From contig CAIOTF010000012.1 in NCBI GenBank assembly GCA_903861125.1, positions 1-64,000 of the forward strand: 64,000 nucleotides of DNA, written 5' to 3'. The notes under the pieces were generated by a model. The model was not told the DNA's origin, did not search any database, and saw nothing but the letters and a program-made list of their open reading frames with translations. Below are positions 9,727 to 17,361 of the stretch, in pieces (position 1 is the first letter of the stretch; each line of letters opens with the position of its first letter). The position numbers were made by a program, and so were the translations under genes. This DNA comes from an uncultured Ignavibacteriota bacterium (GTDB lineage: Bacteria > Bacteroidota > Ignavibacteria > UBA10030 > UBA8401).

Positions 9727-10275
9727 TTACAGATACGGTTTCAGCATTTCATTCAATGCCGCGCGCGCTTTGAACAATTTTGATTTTACGGCACTCACCG
9801 TTGTTAATGTTGTTGTTGCGATCTCTTCGTACGTAAAGCCTTCTGTTTCTCTTAATAAATATGCTTCGCGGTAGGCGGGTTTTAACTGCATGATCGCCGT
9901 CAGAAGTTTTTCCTTCATTTCAGTCTGAAGAGTAATGCTTAATGGAGTTGAATGATCGAACACGACCGTTTCATCATCAAACTGTTCCATGGAAATTATT
10001 TTTTTTCTGCGTACTACCATCAGCACTTCGTTTCGTGCAACCGAAAACAGCCATGATTTTAATGTTACGCCCCGCTCTATGGACTGGATCTTTGTGATCA
10101 TTTTCAGAAACGTTTCCTGTGCCGCATCCTGCGCCGCGGCCGGATCCTTGAGCATCCGAAGACAAAATGAATAGACCGCATTTTTATGACGTATATACAG
10201 TACCGATCCGGCGTTGAGTTCTCCGTTCTTTAACTGCACGATCAATTCTTCGTCCGGTACCGTCGTTGTGTTCAT
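9727..10275 (-). CDS. ECF-family RNA polymerase sigma factor
   Basis: The 182 residues contain region 2 (about 15-85, with AAQDAAQETFLKMI and a SWLFSVARNEVLMVVRRKK segment for -10 recognition and melting) and region 4 (about 122-180, with GFTYEEIATTTLTTVSAVKSKLFKARAAL, a helix-turn-helix for the -35 box). Regions 1 and 3 are missing, as expected for an extracytoplasmic-function factor. It is followed directly by its predicted anti-sigma factor. The regulon cannot be seen; the CsgG-like gene diverges from it 143 bp away and might be a target. Confidence 0.92.
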   Translation of the reverse strand: MNTTTVPDEELIVQLKNGELNAGSVLYIRHKNAVYSFCLRMLKDPAAAQDAAQETFLKMITKIQSIERGVTLKSWLFSVARNEVLMVVRRKKIISMEQFDDETVVFDHSTPLSITLQTEMKEKLLTAIMQLKPAYREAYLLRETEGFTYEEIATTTLTTVSAVKSKLFKARAALNEMLKPYL

Positions 10276-10343
10276 TGGTCCTGTTATTGTTCAATTGTGC
10301 CAGTAAGATGCACAAGTCGGGTAAAAGTTGCCACTTTCCTTCA

Positions 10344-10372
10344 TTGCCTTTCGCCCTCAATCTCTCTATATT
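10344..10372 (+). promoter_or_regulatory. Putative promoter of the CsgG-like gene
   Basis: TTGCCT at 10344-10349 and TATATT at 10367-10372 are 17 bp apart, giving a predicted start near 10379, about 40 nt before the chosen ATG. This also supports the shorter start at 10418, because a start at 10328 would lie upstream of the promoter. Confidence 0.5.
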
Positions 10373-10417
10373 TCCTCCACTTCACTCACAATTCTATACA
10401 CTTATCGGGGACTACTT

Positions 10418-11302
10418 ATGAAAAGCATAACTCTATTCCTTGCCGCAGTACTTCTTTTTTCGTTAGCCGATGCACAATTGAAAAAACGCGTAGCAATCTC
10501 AGCATTTGAGGATAAAACGGGCTCCGGCTACGCTCATCTCGGTTCCGGTGTTGCCGATATGCTGACTACAGCATTGGTAAAATCGGGAAAGTTTACCGTA
10601 ATAGAACGCCAGGAACTGGAAAAAGTGCTGGCGGAACAAAAACTTGGTGAAAGCGGACTTGTCACGGCGGAAACTGCGCCAAAAGTAGGAAAACTGCTCG
10701 GAGTTGAACTGATCGTTGTCGGGTCGGTTTCGGAATTCGGGACTAAGGAAAATAAGGTTTCCGGCGGATTGTCTTTTATCAGCGGCGGTATTAAACGCAA
10801 AACATCGCGTGCCGTAGTTGATGTGCGTCTTGTGAATACCGTCACGGGTGAAATTGTTGCAGCTGAATCGAAAGAAGGAGAAGAGTCCACCACCGGAATT
10901 TCATTTGATTATTCAGGGGTCGACTTCAACAACATGGACAGCTGGGACGATACCGATATCGGCAAAGCATGCCGTAAAGCGGTGGACGGTGTGATTGAAT
11001 TGATCACGGATAATATGGGAAAGATTCCTTTCACCGGAAAAATTTTGAAGATGAACAGCGACGGTACATTATTAATGAAACCGGGTTCCGAAGGAAATGT
11101 AAAAGTCGGAATGGAATTTGACGTGTTCCGCGTCGGCGAACCGATCAAAGATCCGGATACGGGGCTTGACCTCGGTGCCGAAGAAACAAAAATCGGACAT
11201 GTGAAAGTGATCGAAGATGCATTGAAGGGAAAAGCGGCGAAAGCAAAGATCACCGAAGGGAAAGATATTCAATCAACCGATATTCTTCGGGAACCGAACT
11301 AA
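10418..11302 (+). CDS. CsgG-family secreted protein with FlgT-like C-terminal domain
   Basis: The start at 10418 gives 294 residues beginning with a clean signal peptide (cleavage likely after LADA, residue 19); the longer frame from 10328 would bury it. Residues about 23-200 match the CsgG/HfaB fold: RVAISAFEDKTGSG at the start, then GSGVADMLTTALVKSGKFTV and LLGVELIVVGSVSEF. Residues about 205-294 resemble the FlgT C-terminal domain (GKILKMNSDGTLLMKPGSEG, then VGMEFDVFRVGEPIKDPDTG). There is no lipobox cysteine, so unlike E. coli CsgG it is probably soluble in the periplasm. No curli genes are near, so a curli role is not implied. Confidence 0.8.
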   Translation: MKSITLFLAAVLLFSLADAQLKKRVAISAFEDKTGSGYAHLGSGVADMLTTALVKSGKFTVIERQELEKVLAEQKLGESGLVTAETAPKVGKLLGVELIVVGSVSEFGTKENKVSGGLSFISGGIKRKTSRAVVDVRLVNTVTGEIVAAESKEGEESTTGISFDYSGVDFNNMDSWDDTDIGKACRKAVDGVIELITDNMGKIPFTGKILKMNSDGTLLMKPGSEGNVKVGMEFDVFRVGEPIKDPDTGLDLGAEETKIGHVKVIEDALKGKAAKAKITEGKDIQSTDILREPN

Positions 11303-11320
11303 TTCTGAATGGAAAACGGG

Positions 11321-11397
11321 CAATTGACAATGGATGCTGTTTGGATAGAATTACGGTGCAGTAATTTTCAATTTTCCATTGTCAATTCTCAATTGTC
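11321..11397. repeat. AT-rich inverted repeat between csgG-like gene and ABC transporter
   Basis: CAATTGACAATGGA (11321-11334) is repeated in inverted form at 11375-11388 (13 of 14 bases). The right arm carries a further AATTGTC and runs straight into the ATG of the ABC transporter ATPase. AATTGTCAATTG-type tracts are common short interspersed repeats in Bacteroidota-related genomes, which I recall as general knowledge and did not check. Confidence 0.7.
11324..11351 (+). promoter_or_regulatory. Putative promoter within the repeat, for the ABC transporter
   Basis: A consensus TTGACA (11324-11329) inside the left arm of the repeat and TAGAAT (11346-11351) are 16 bp apart. The predicted start near 11358 lies about 40 nt before the ATPase ATG. 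Confidence 0.55.
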
Positions 11398-12312
11398 ATG
11401 AGCGATATCATCCTCCGCACCAAAAATCTCGGCAAGCACTACAAGAACCGCTGGGCCGCGCAAGAGATCAATCTTGAAGTGCACCGGGGCGACGTGTTCG
11501 GTTTTCTTGGACCGAACGGCGCGGGAAAAAGCACAACAATACGGATGATCCTCTCCCTCATCACACCGACGACCGGTACGGTGGAGCTGTTCGGTCACGA
11601 TCTATTTAAGAAGCGCGAAGCTGCGTTGCAAAATGTTGGCGGCATCGTGGAAAAACCGGATTTCTATCTTTATCTCTCCGCCTACCGCAATATGCAGATC
11701 GCCGGTTCGCTCACACTCGGAAAAACTCCCGACGATAAAAAAATAAATGAAACGCTCGGCATTGTCGGTCTCGCTGAACGGTCGATGGACAAAGTGAAAA
11801 CTTTTTCCCATGGAATGAAACAACGCCTCGGCATAGCGCAGGCACTTCTCTGCGATCCTCAATTGATCATGCTTGACGAACCTACAAACGGACTTGATCC
11901 GCAGGGAATGAAAGAAGTACGTGAATTGATAACACGGCTGACAACAGAACGCGGTATCACCGTTTTTCTCTCCTCGCATCTGCTGAATGAAGTGGAGCAG
12001 GTGGCAACACGCATGGCGATTATCAACAAAGGAAAAATGATCGTTCAGGGCAAGGTTGAAGATCTGCTGAAAGCAAATGCGAATAAGATTCTCTTCAATG
12101 TTGAGCCGGTCAAACGATCAATGGCAGTTTTGAAAAAAATAAAAACGGTATCGGAAATAATACAAACCGACGAAGGAATCGTGGCAAAGATTGATGGAAA
12201 AGAGATCCCTTCGGTGGTCAATGAACTGGTAAAAGCGAAATGCCGGGTCTTTTCCGTGCAGCCGAAACACAGTTTGGAAGAATATTTTTTGTCGGTTACT
12301 GATGAGCGTTAA
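11398..12312 (+). CDS. ABC transporter ATP-binding protein
   Basis: The 304-residue ATPase energises the ABC-2 permease encoded downstream. It shows Walker A GPNGAGKST (about 39-47), the signature FSHGMKQRLGIAQAL near 140, Walker B LIMLDEPTNGLDP near 160 and the switch histidine in SSHLLNEVE. The extra C-terminal 80 residues are typical of the CcmA/NatA-type exporters. The ATG at 11398 sits at the very edge of an inverted repeat and has no Shine-Dalgarno sequence, but the protein aligns from its first residues with the family (SDIILRTKNLGKHYK). A mobile repeat separates it from its permease. Confidence 0.93.
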   Translation: MSDIILRTKNLGKHYKNRWAAQEINLEVHRGDVFGFLGPNGAGKSTTIRMILSLITPTTGTVELFGHDLFKKREAALQNVGGIVEKPDFYLYLSAYRNMQIAGSLTLGKTPDDKKINETLGIVGLAERSMDKVKTFSHGMKQRLGIAQALLCDPQLIMLDEPTNGLDPQGMKEVRELITRLTTERGITVFLSSHLLNEVEQVATRMAIINKGKMIVQGKVEDLLKANANKILFNVEPVKRSMAVLKKIKTVSEIIQTDEGIVAKIDGKEIPSVVNELVKAKCRVFSVQPKHSLEEYFLSVTDER

Positions 12313-12320
12313 AAGATGAA

Positions 12321-12503
12321 ATGCTTCGGCGCCAGCCCGCTGCGCATTCTGGCGGGCGGCGCAACAACAATGTTCATCTCCGAAGGAGTCCTTTCCCAAG
12401 GGGGACCACTTTGTGGCGGACCTGAGCAAATGCCGATGTTGTTTATCAGCATGCGCCGAAGGATGAACCAATATATTACGGTTGCGCCTTGCTCAGCATG
12501 ACC
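12321..12503. repeat. Multi-hairpin interspersed repeat, copy B
   Basis: Second copy of the element at 9041-9266, in the same orientation, lying between the ATPase and permease genes of one transporter. Over the shared parts it differs from copy A by only a few single bases and lacks the 44-bp internal duplication. The GC-rich opening hairpin is intact and would form a strong structure in the message between the two genes. Confidence 0.85.
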
Positions 12504-12529
12504 AATTTTTTTGAATATTTGAATACAAT

Positions 12530-13369
12530 ATGCTCAATCTTATCTACTGGGAACTATTCAAGACTTATGCCAAATGGCGGACGTATATCGGCTTCATAGC
12601 CGTCGGCATCCTCATTCCTGTGATCATGTGGATCATGTGGGTGGAAGGAGGAAAGTTCATCCAGCATCAACTGAGGTCCCTCCAATCCGAGTTTTTAATT
12701 ACCGGAAATCTCTTTAACGGCTGGGTAATTGCACAATTGATCATGAACGGATTGTGGGTTCACGTTCCGGCGCTCATCACTCTTGTTGCCGGTGATCAAC
12801 TGTCCGGTGAAGCTACATCCGGAACTTTCAGACTTACTCTCATTCGCCCTGTTTCACGCACGCGGATATTGAATGCCAAATATATTGCTACACTGATCTA
12901 CACGGCATCAATTGTTATTTCCATTGCAGCATTATCCATTGGATTAGGAATGTGGATCTTCGGTACCGGTGATCTAATTGCTTTTGATAAGGATGGAATC
13001 ACGATCCTTCCGGAGAGCGATCTCTATATTCGTTTTCTTTTTGCCTATGCGCTCGCTATCTGGTCGATGTTTGTTGTCGCTTCGCTTGCATTCTTCATCT
13101 CATCATTCGTTGAAAATGCCATCGGCCCGATTATCACAACCATGACGGTGATCGTCATCTTCCTTATTATTTCTAATCTCCCGGTCGAATCCGTTGAAGG
13201 GATTAAGCCATGGCTCTTTACCACACATATGAATGTATGGCAGCAAGCCTTCCGTGATCCGTATGATTGGGAAAGGATCCGCACTTCTGTCCTTGCGCTC
13301 GGGGCAAACAGTCTGTTCTTTTGGGCGATAACACTCTTCATATTCCGACGAAAAGATATTCTATCATAA
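12530..13369 (+). CDS. ABC-2 type transporter permease
   Basis: The 279-residue inner-membrane protein has about six hydrophobic segments: near 18-36, 60-95, 115-150, 165-200, 205-225 and 250-270. The SGEATSGTFRLTLIRPVSRTRI stretch near residue 95 (quoted here only in part as GTFRLTLIRPVSR) is a common ABC-2 permease feature. With the ATPase encoded before it, it should export a small molecule or act in drug resistance; the substrate is unknown. The ribosome site is weak and the repeat element ends only about 27 bp upstream, so expression relative to the ATPase may be affected. Confidence 0.85.
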   Translation: MLNLIYWELFKTYAKWRTYIGFIAVGILIPVIMWIMWVEGGKFIQHQLRSLQSEFLITGNLFNGWVIAQLIMNGLWVHVPALITLVAGDQLSGEATSGTFRLTLIRPVSRTRILNAKYIATLIYTASIVISIAALSIGLGMWIFGTGDLIAFDKDGITILPESDLYIRFLFAYALAIWSMFVVASLAFFISSFVENAIGPIITTMTVIVIFLIISNLPVESVEGIKPWLFTTHMNVWQQAFRDPYDWERIRTSVLALGANSLFFWAITLFIFRRKDILS

Positions 13370-13382
13370 ATAAAGGAATACA

Positions 13383-14651
13383 ATGACATTGCAGGAAAGA
13401 TTGAAAGAAGTAAAAGACGGATTTCATCCGTCGTTCTGGGTTGCCAACGGAATGGAACTGTTTGAACGCCTTGCATACTACGGACAACAAATTGTTTTTA
13501 TGGTGTATGTGCGCAACAGACTCGGTTTTACCGAAACGGAAGCCGGAACGCTTTCCGGAATTTTCGGCGGATTGATCTATCTCCTTCCGATCCTCGGCGG
13601 AACGCTTGCCGATAAATGGGGATTTCGGCGCGCATTCAATATTGCGTTTTCAATCCTCGGCCTTGGTTATTTTCTTATCGGTTCGGTAGGCATGACCGCC
13701 TTTGCCGGTATATACAGCGGAATTCCTCTCTACTGGCTGCTGCTGGCATTCCTGATCTTCACAGCTTTTGGCGGATCGTTCATCAAACCATCCGTACTCG
13801 GAACCGTTGCCGTCACTTCTACGGAAAAAACAAAATCCCTCGGCTTCGCTATTTATTATTGGCTGGTCAATGCCGGCGCAATGATCGGACCGACAATCGC
13901 TTATTTTGTCCGCGACAGTTTCGGCAATGAATTTGTCTATCTAGTCTCATCCATAAGCTGCTTTGCCATGCTTATCGTCAACATGATCCTCTATAAAGAT
14001 GTAGTACACGAAAAGAACGAGATCACCGAAACGCTCGGCAAGAAAATGGCTAATCTTGTTGTTGTTCTCGGAAATTTTAAGTTCATGATCTTCCTGCTTA
14101 TCTACTCGCTGTACTGGGTCATCTTCTGGCAGGAATTCATCATCGTTCCGTATTACATAACGGATTATATCGGCAAGGAAGCGCCGTACGAAATCGTGCA
14201 GTCGTGGGCAGGAGCCGGCGCAATTATCTTGCTGCAAATCCCCATCAACCGGTGGACGAAGAATATTCCGACCCGCACTGCAATCCTGACGGGATTTGCG
14301 GTGTCGTCGCTCATCTGGATTATCATTGCAATTCATCCTTCCATTCCCACGATCGCCGCAGGAATTGTCGCCTTTGCCATCGGCGAAATGATTCAGGCTC
14401 CGCGGTATTACGAATATATTTCGGAGATCGCACCGAAAGGACAGCAGGGATTGTATCAGGGATATGCATTTCTTCCGATAGCCATCGCACGGTTTGTCGG
14501 CGATCCTTTCGGCGGCTGGATCTATCAAACATCAAAAGCCTCGGGAAATCCTTCCAATGTGTGGTATTCCATGATCGCGATCGGAATTACCGGAACGGTC
14601 CTGATGGCAATCTATAACAAGGTTATTGCACGGCAAGAATCAAGGATATAA
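13383..14651 (+). CDS. Major facilitator superfamily transporter
   Basis: The 422 residues form about twelve membrane helices. The N-terminal part resembles the proton-dependent oligopeptide (POT) branch: FHPSFWVANGMELFERLAYY near residue 20 matches the ExxER-like region, and GGTLADKWGFRRAF near 70 is the loop 2-3 MFS motif. The usual POT G-x-G-G-I-K-P motif is replaced by GGSFIKPSVLG, so the substrate may not be a peptide. An AAAGGA ribosome site lies just before the ATG and the gene starts 13 bp after the ABC permease, so it is probably in the same operon. Confidence 0.85.
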   Translation: MTLQERLKEVKDGFHPSFWVANGMELFERLAYYGQQIVFMVYVRNRLGFTETEAGTLSGIFGGLIYLLPILGGTLADKWGFRRAFNIAFSILGLGYFLIGSVGMTAFAGIYSGIPLYWLLLAFLIFTAFGGSFIKPSVLGTVAVTSTEKTKSLGFAIYYWLVNAGAMIGPTIAYFVRDSFGNEFVYLVSSISCFAMLIVNMILYKDVVHEKNEITETLGKKMANLVVVLGNFKFMIFLLIYSLYWVIFWQEFIIVPYYITDYIGKEAPYEIVQSWAGAGAIILLQIPINRWTKNIPTRTAILTGFAVSSLIWIIIAIHPSIPTIAAGIVAFAIGEMIQAPRYYEYISEIAPKGQQGLYQGYAFLPIAIARFVGDPFGGWIYQTSKASGNPSNVWYSMIAIGITGTVLMAIYNKVIARQESRI

Positions 14652-14653
14652 AC

Positions 14654-15370
14654 ATGAAAACTGCAAGAACTACGATGTATGGCACGCTGCAGAAATATCT
14701 TCTGTGCAGTATTCTTGTTTTTTCTTTTTCCCTTACGGCCTTTGCGCAGGAACTGACCGCCGAGAAGATACTCCGAAACGTAAAGGCAAATTTTGATGCG
14801 GTAAAGGATTATACCGCCATGCTCACCGCCACGGTGGACATGGAACGGCTGCGTGTGCCGGAAATGAAAGTGAAAATCTATTTCAAGCAGCCGAACAAAT
14901 TCAAAACGGAATCGAAGAACACCTCGTTCCTTCCAAAGAATATGATGGACCTGAATCCGGGCGATATGCTTGCTAAATTTGATGCATCATTAATGGGAAA
15001 AGAAAGTTCAGGAGGAAAAACATTCTACAAGATCCGTCTCATTACAAAGCCCGAAAAGGGAAAGCAGGTCCGGGAAAGTTTCGTATGGGTCGAGTCTGAA
15101 CACTGGACAATTACAAAACTGGAAGCTTTTCCGTCCGAAGGAAGAAAGATAGAGCTGACAGTGGAAAGTACTGTTATCAATGGCAAATACATTGTACCAT
15201 CCCGAATTTTTGCACGATTTGATTTCGAACAGAATGCCGATTCGTCCGCGGAAAAAATCTACAATCCGAACCGCATGCCGAAAAAGGGATCGGTGGAATT
15301 GAAGTATTCCGATTATGAGGTGAACAAAGGATTGAGCGATGAGATCTTTGAGAAGAAGGAAAAGCAATAA
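14654..15370 (+). CDS. LolA/RseB-like outer-membrane lipoprotein-sorting protein
   Basis: The 238-residue protein has a signal peptide (cleavage likely after TAFA, about residue 32) and then a half-barrel fold seen in LolA, LolB and RseB relatives: repeated strands such as DYTAMLTATVDMERL and VKIYFKQPNKFKTES. Proteins of this type bind acyl chains in the periplasm. It starts 3 bp after the MFS gene with an AAGGA site, so it ends the ABC/MFS operon. Whether it is the cell's main LolA is not clear; the sequence is nearer the broad outer membrane lipoprotein-sorting family than to E. coli LolA. Confidence 0.75.
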   Translation: MKTARTTMYGTLQKYLLCSILVFSFSLTAFAQELTAEKILRNVKANFDAVKDYTAMLTATVDMERLRVPEMKVKIYFKQPNKFKTESKNTSFLPKNMMDLNPGDMLAKFDASLMGKESSGGKTFYKIRLITKPEKGKQVRESFVWVESEHWTITKLEAFPSEGRKIELTVESTVINGKYIVPSRIFARFDFEQNADSSAEKIYNPNRMPKKGSVELKYSDYEVNKGLSDEIFEKKEKQ

Positions 15371-15371
15371 T

Positions 15372-15737
15372 TTATTTTTGGGCCGAGGGATATTGAGTGG
15401 GCGGTTCTGCCACCTGCTGAAAGTGACGAACATGAAGTATTTCTGTATTTAATAAAGGCTCAAGGTGCGATGCAGGCAACGTAACGACGGCAATCGTATC
15501 TCCTGTTGCATTAAAGACTTCCACTGTATACCCCTGCTCATGTGTTGACGCTCCGGCATGAAATTCTACAATCGTCACAACATATTCCGTTTTATCATAA
15601 AGGACAGCTTCAAATTTTTCCGTTTGCTGACGAATATCCGTTGCCAATATATCGGCAGATTCAAGAGAATATCCTGCTCCGGCTAAAAATTTGGACTTAT
15701 CATCTTCCTCTCTTTTCTTGAGAAGATATTCTGTCAT
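15372..15737 (-). CDS. Small protein with DUF4926-like domain
   Basis: The 121-residue protein has no signal peptide. Residues about 45-95 (YVVTIVEFHAGAS, EQGYTVEVFNATGDTIAVV, then LPASHLEPL) resemble DUF4926, a small beta-barrel fold often found with toxin-antitoxin-like or DUF6883 partners. No such partner is next to it. It ends 1 bp from the convergent LolA-like gene and starts 42 bp after carA on the same strand, so it may be read through from carA. Function unknown. Confidence 0.5.
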   Translation of the reverse strand: MTEYLLKKREEDDKSKFLAGAGYSLESADILATDIRQQTEKFEAVLYDKTEYVVTIVEFHAGASTHEQGYTVEVFNATGDTIAVVTLPASHLEPLLNTEILHVRHFQQVAEPPTQYPSAQK

Positions 15738-15779
15738 TTTTTTTTCCCTGCAATATATACATTGCCAGATATCTTCGCA

Positions 15780-16910
15780 CTATTTCTTCTGCTTCTCCAT
15801 CATCGTGATGAATTTTGAAAAGAGATAATCGCTGTCGTGCGGTCCGGGTGATGCTTCCGGATGGTACTGCACGCAAAAAAGAGGATGGTGCTTGTGTTCG
15901 AATCCTTCCACCGTTTGGTCGTTCAGGTTAATGTGGGTCAGTTCCACCTGCGACTGGTCCATCGACTTCCAGTCAACAGCGAATCCATGATTCTGTGACG
16001 TGATTTCGATGACGCTCGTTTTCAGATTTTTTACCGGATGATTACCGCCGCGATGGCCGAATTTAAGTTTGTATGTCGTTCCACCGAGTGCCAGCCCAAG
16101 CAATTGATGACCGAGACAAATACCGAAGATCGGTTTCTTGCCGATAAGTTCTTTGATGGTGGTAATTGCATATTTCACCGCGCCCGGATCTCCGGGGCCG
16201 TTTGAGAGGAATATCCCGTCGGGTTTCAACGCCAGCACCTGTTCCGCTGAATAACTTGCCGGAACCACGGTCAGATCGCAGCCGTACGTGGTCAGGCGGC
16301 GAAGGATATTCTGTTTTACTCCGTAATCTACCACCACAACTTTATACTTCGCATTGTTTGTTTCGTTATTCTTTGTTCCCAACGCATAATTGGTTGTATC
16401 TATTTCACTCCAACGGTATTCGGCCTTTGTTGTAACATTCTTCGCAAGATCACGGCCGTTCATATCGGGAGATGATTTTGCTTTTGCGATCAGCGATGCG
16501 TCATTCAGATCCCGCGTGGAGATCACTCCCCGCATCGCTCCTTCTGTCCGCAGAATCTTCGTCAGCATGCGCGTATCAATTCCCTGGATGGCGAGAATAT
16601 TATTTTTCTTCAGCCAGTCTCCAAGCGACGAATCAGCGCGCCAGTTACTGTAAAAATCAAAATATTCCTTTACGATAAATCCGCTCACCTGCGGTTTCAC
16701 CGATTCAACATCTTCCGTATTCACTCCGTAATTGCCGATCAGCGGATACGTCATCGTTACGATCTGTCCTGCGTATGACGGATCGGTAAGGATCTCCTGG
16801 TACCCGGTGATGCTGGTATTGAAACACACTTCACCAAATGTTTCACCTTCGGCGCCGAAATGTTCACCGGTAAAGATAGTACCGTTCTCTAAAGCAAGTT
16901 TTGCGATCAT
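15780..16910 (-). CDS. carA: Carbamoyl-phosphate synthase small (glutaminase) subunit
   Basis: Hydrolyses glutamine and passes ammonia to CarB to make carbamoyl phosphate for arginine and pyrimidines. The 376 residues show the CarA N-terminal domain (LALENGTIFTGEHFGAEGET, then SITGYQEILTDPSYAGQIV) and the class I amidotransferase domain with nucleophile cysteine in FGICLGHQLLGLALGG and the histidine/glutamate pair in CVQYHPEASPGP. The ATG has an AGGAA site. carB is not in the window. The gene diverges from the lysine riboswitch; no PyrR or arginine operator is visible. Confidence 0.97.
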   Translation of the reverse strand: MIAKLALENGTIFTGEHFGAEGETFGEVCFNTSITGYQEILTDPSYAGQIVTMTYPLIGNYGVNTEDVESVKPQVSGFIVKEYFDFYSNWRADSSLGDWLKKNNILAIQGIDTRMLTKILRTEGAMRGVISTRDLNDASLIAKAKSSPDMNGRDLAKNVTTKAEYRWSEIDTTNYALGTKNNETNNAKYKVVVVDYGVKQNILRRLTTYGCDLTVVPASYSAEQVLALKPDGIFLSNGPGDPGAVKYAITTIKELIGKKPIFGICLGHQLLGLALGGTTYKLKFGHRGGNHPVKNLKTSVIEITSQNHGFAVDWKSMDQSQVELTHINLNDQTVEGFEHKHHPLFCVQYHPEASPGPHDSDYLFSKFITMMEKQKK

Positions 16911-16993
16911 TGTTTCCTACACCGTCACGTTATGCGGCAAAAAAAATATTTTTTCACTTGTTGGATGCTCCGGCTAAAAATACGAAATATTTG

Positions 16994-17022
16994 TTGACAA
17001 CCGAAATACAATTTTGTTAATT
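16994..17022 (+). promoter_or_regulatory. Putative promoter of the lysine riboswitch transcript
   Basis: A consensus TTGACA (16994-16999) is followed after 17 bp by a weak TTAATT. The expected start would fall just before the riboswitch P1 helix at 17029, which fits. The -10 box is poor, so the exact position is uncertain. Confidence 0.4.
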
Positions 17023-17028
17023 GTAGTA

Positions 17029-17210
17029 GTCTTAGAGGAGCGGTGCACACAAGTATTCATGCGGAGAGCGGAACGGCTCAATGAAGCATGAAGAAAAGGT
17101 TAGCTGGTAGCACCGCCGAAAGATGGAACATGTTCCCGTTCCATTCTTGGGATGCAAGAATACGACTTGCAGACTGTTGTTTCGAGATATCGGAACAAAG
17201 CGCTAATGAC
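17029..17210 (+). ncRNA. Lysine riboswitch (L box)
   Basis: All main helices can be drawn. P1: GTCTTAG 17029-17035 with 17203-17210 (one bulge). P2: GCGGTGC 17040-17046 with GCACCGC 17110-17116. P3: TTCATGC 17056-17062 with GCATGAA 17086-17092. P4: ATGGAAC 17123-17129 with GTTCCAT 17138-17144. P5: TGCAAG 17153-17158 with CTTGCA 17166-17171. Conserved unpaired elements match: AGAGGAGC near 17034, AAGTA near 17051, GCCGAA at 17115-17120, TTGGGATG near 17148 and GACTGT after P5. It precedes dapB-dapA-dapD, so lysine should switch off its own pathway. Confidence 0.95.
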
Positions 17211-17260
17211 GATCTGCAAAGAATCATTTTGCCGTTATTCAGTGCGGTTCATATCATTCA

Positions 17261-17295
17261 AACGTAGAGAGTCCAGAGCGCTTCTCTACGTTTTT
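17261..17295 (+). terminator. Riboswitch-controlled intrinsic terminator
   Basis: A 10-bp stem (17261-17270 with 17283-17292) with a T run to 17295, 50 nt after the aptamer. AGCGCTT at 17277-17283, in the loop and first stem base, can pair with AAGCGCT at 17198-17204, which overlaps the 3' strand of aptamer P1. That gives a plausible antiterminator when lysine is absent (inference). Confidence 0.88.
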
Positions 17296-17361
17296 CATTT
17301 TAAAGCATAGGTTTCCGGATCACAGAGATTTGGAAGATCTATTGTCAAAAAAGGAATGAGT

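Noticed and set aside
10418-11302. Curli secretion channel CsgG
   Set aside because: There is no lipobox cysteine and no csgA, csgB, csgE or csgF nearby; the C-terminal part is FlgT-like.
12316-12501. 61-codon frame over repeat copy B
   Set aside because: Shares its start with the copy A frame only because the DNA is repeated; it shifts frame after the G-run difference.
13947-14528. 193-codon frame opposite the MFS transporter
   Set aside because: No family features; the plus strand encodes a complete MFS protein.
16911-17355. T-box leader as an explanation of the structured region before dapB
   Set aside because: No T-box sequence or specifier stem is found, whereas all lysine-riboswitch helices and conserved loops are present.
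17356-17361. Earlier ATG for dapB at 17356
   Set aside because: The AAGGA site would directly touch this ATG; the spacing suits the ATG at 17362, which also matches the family's N-terminus.
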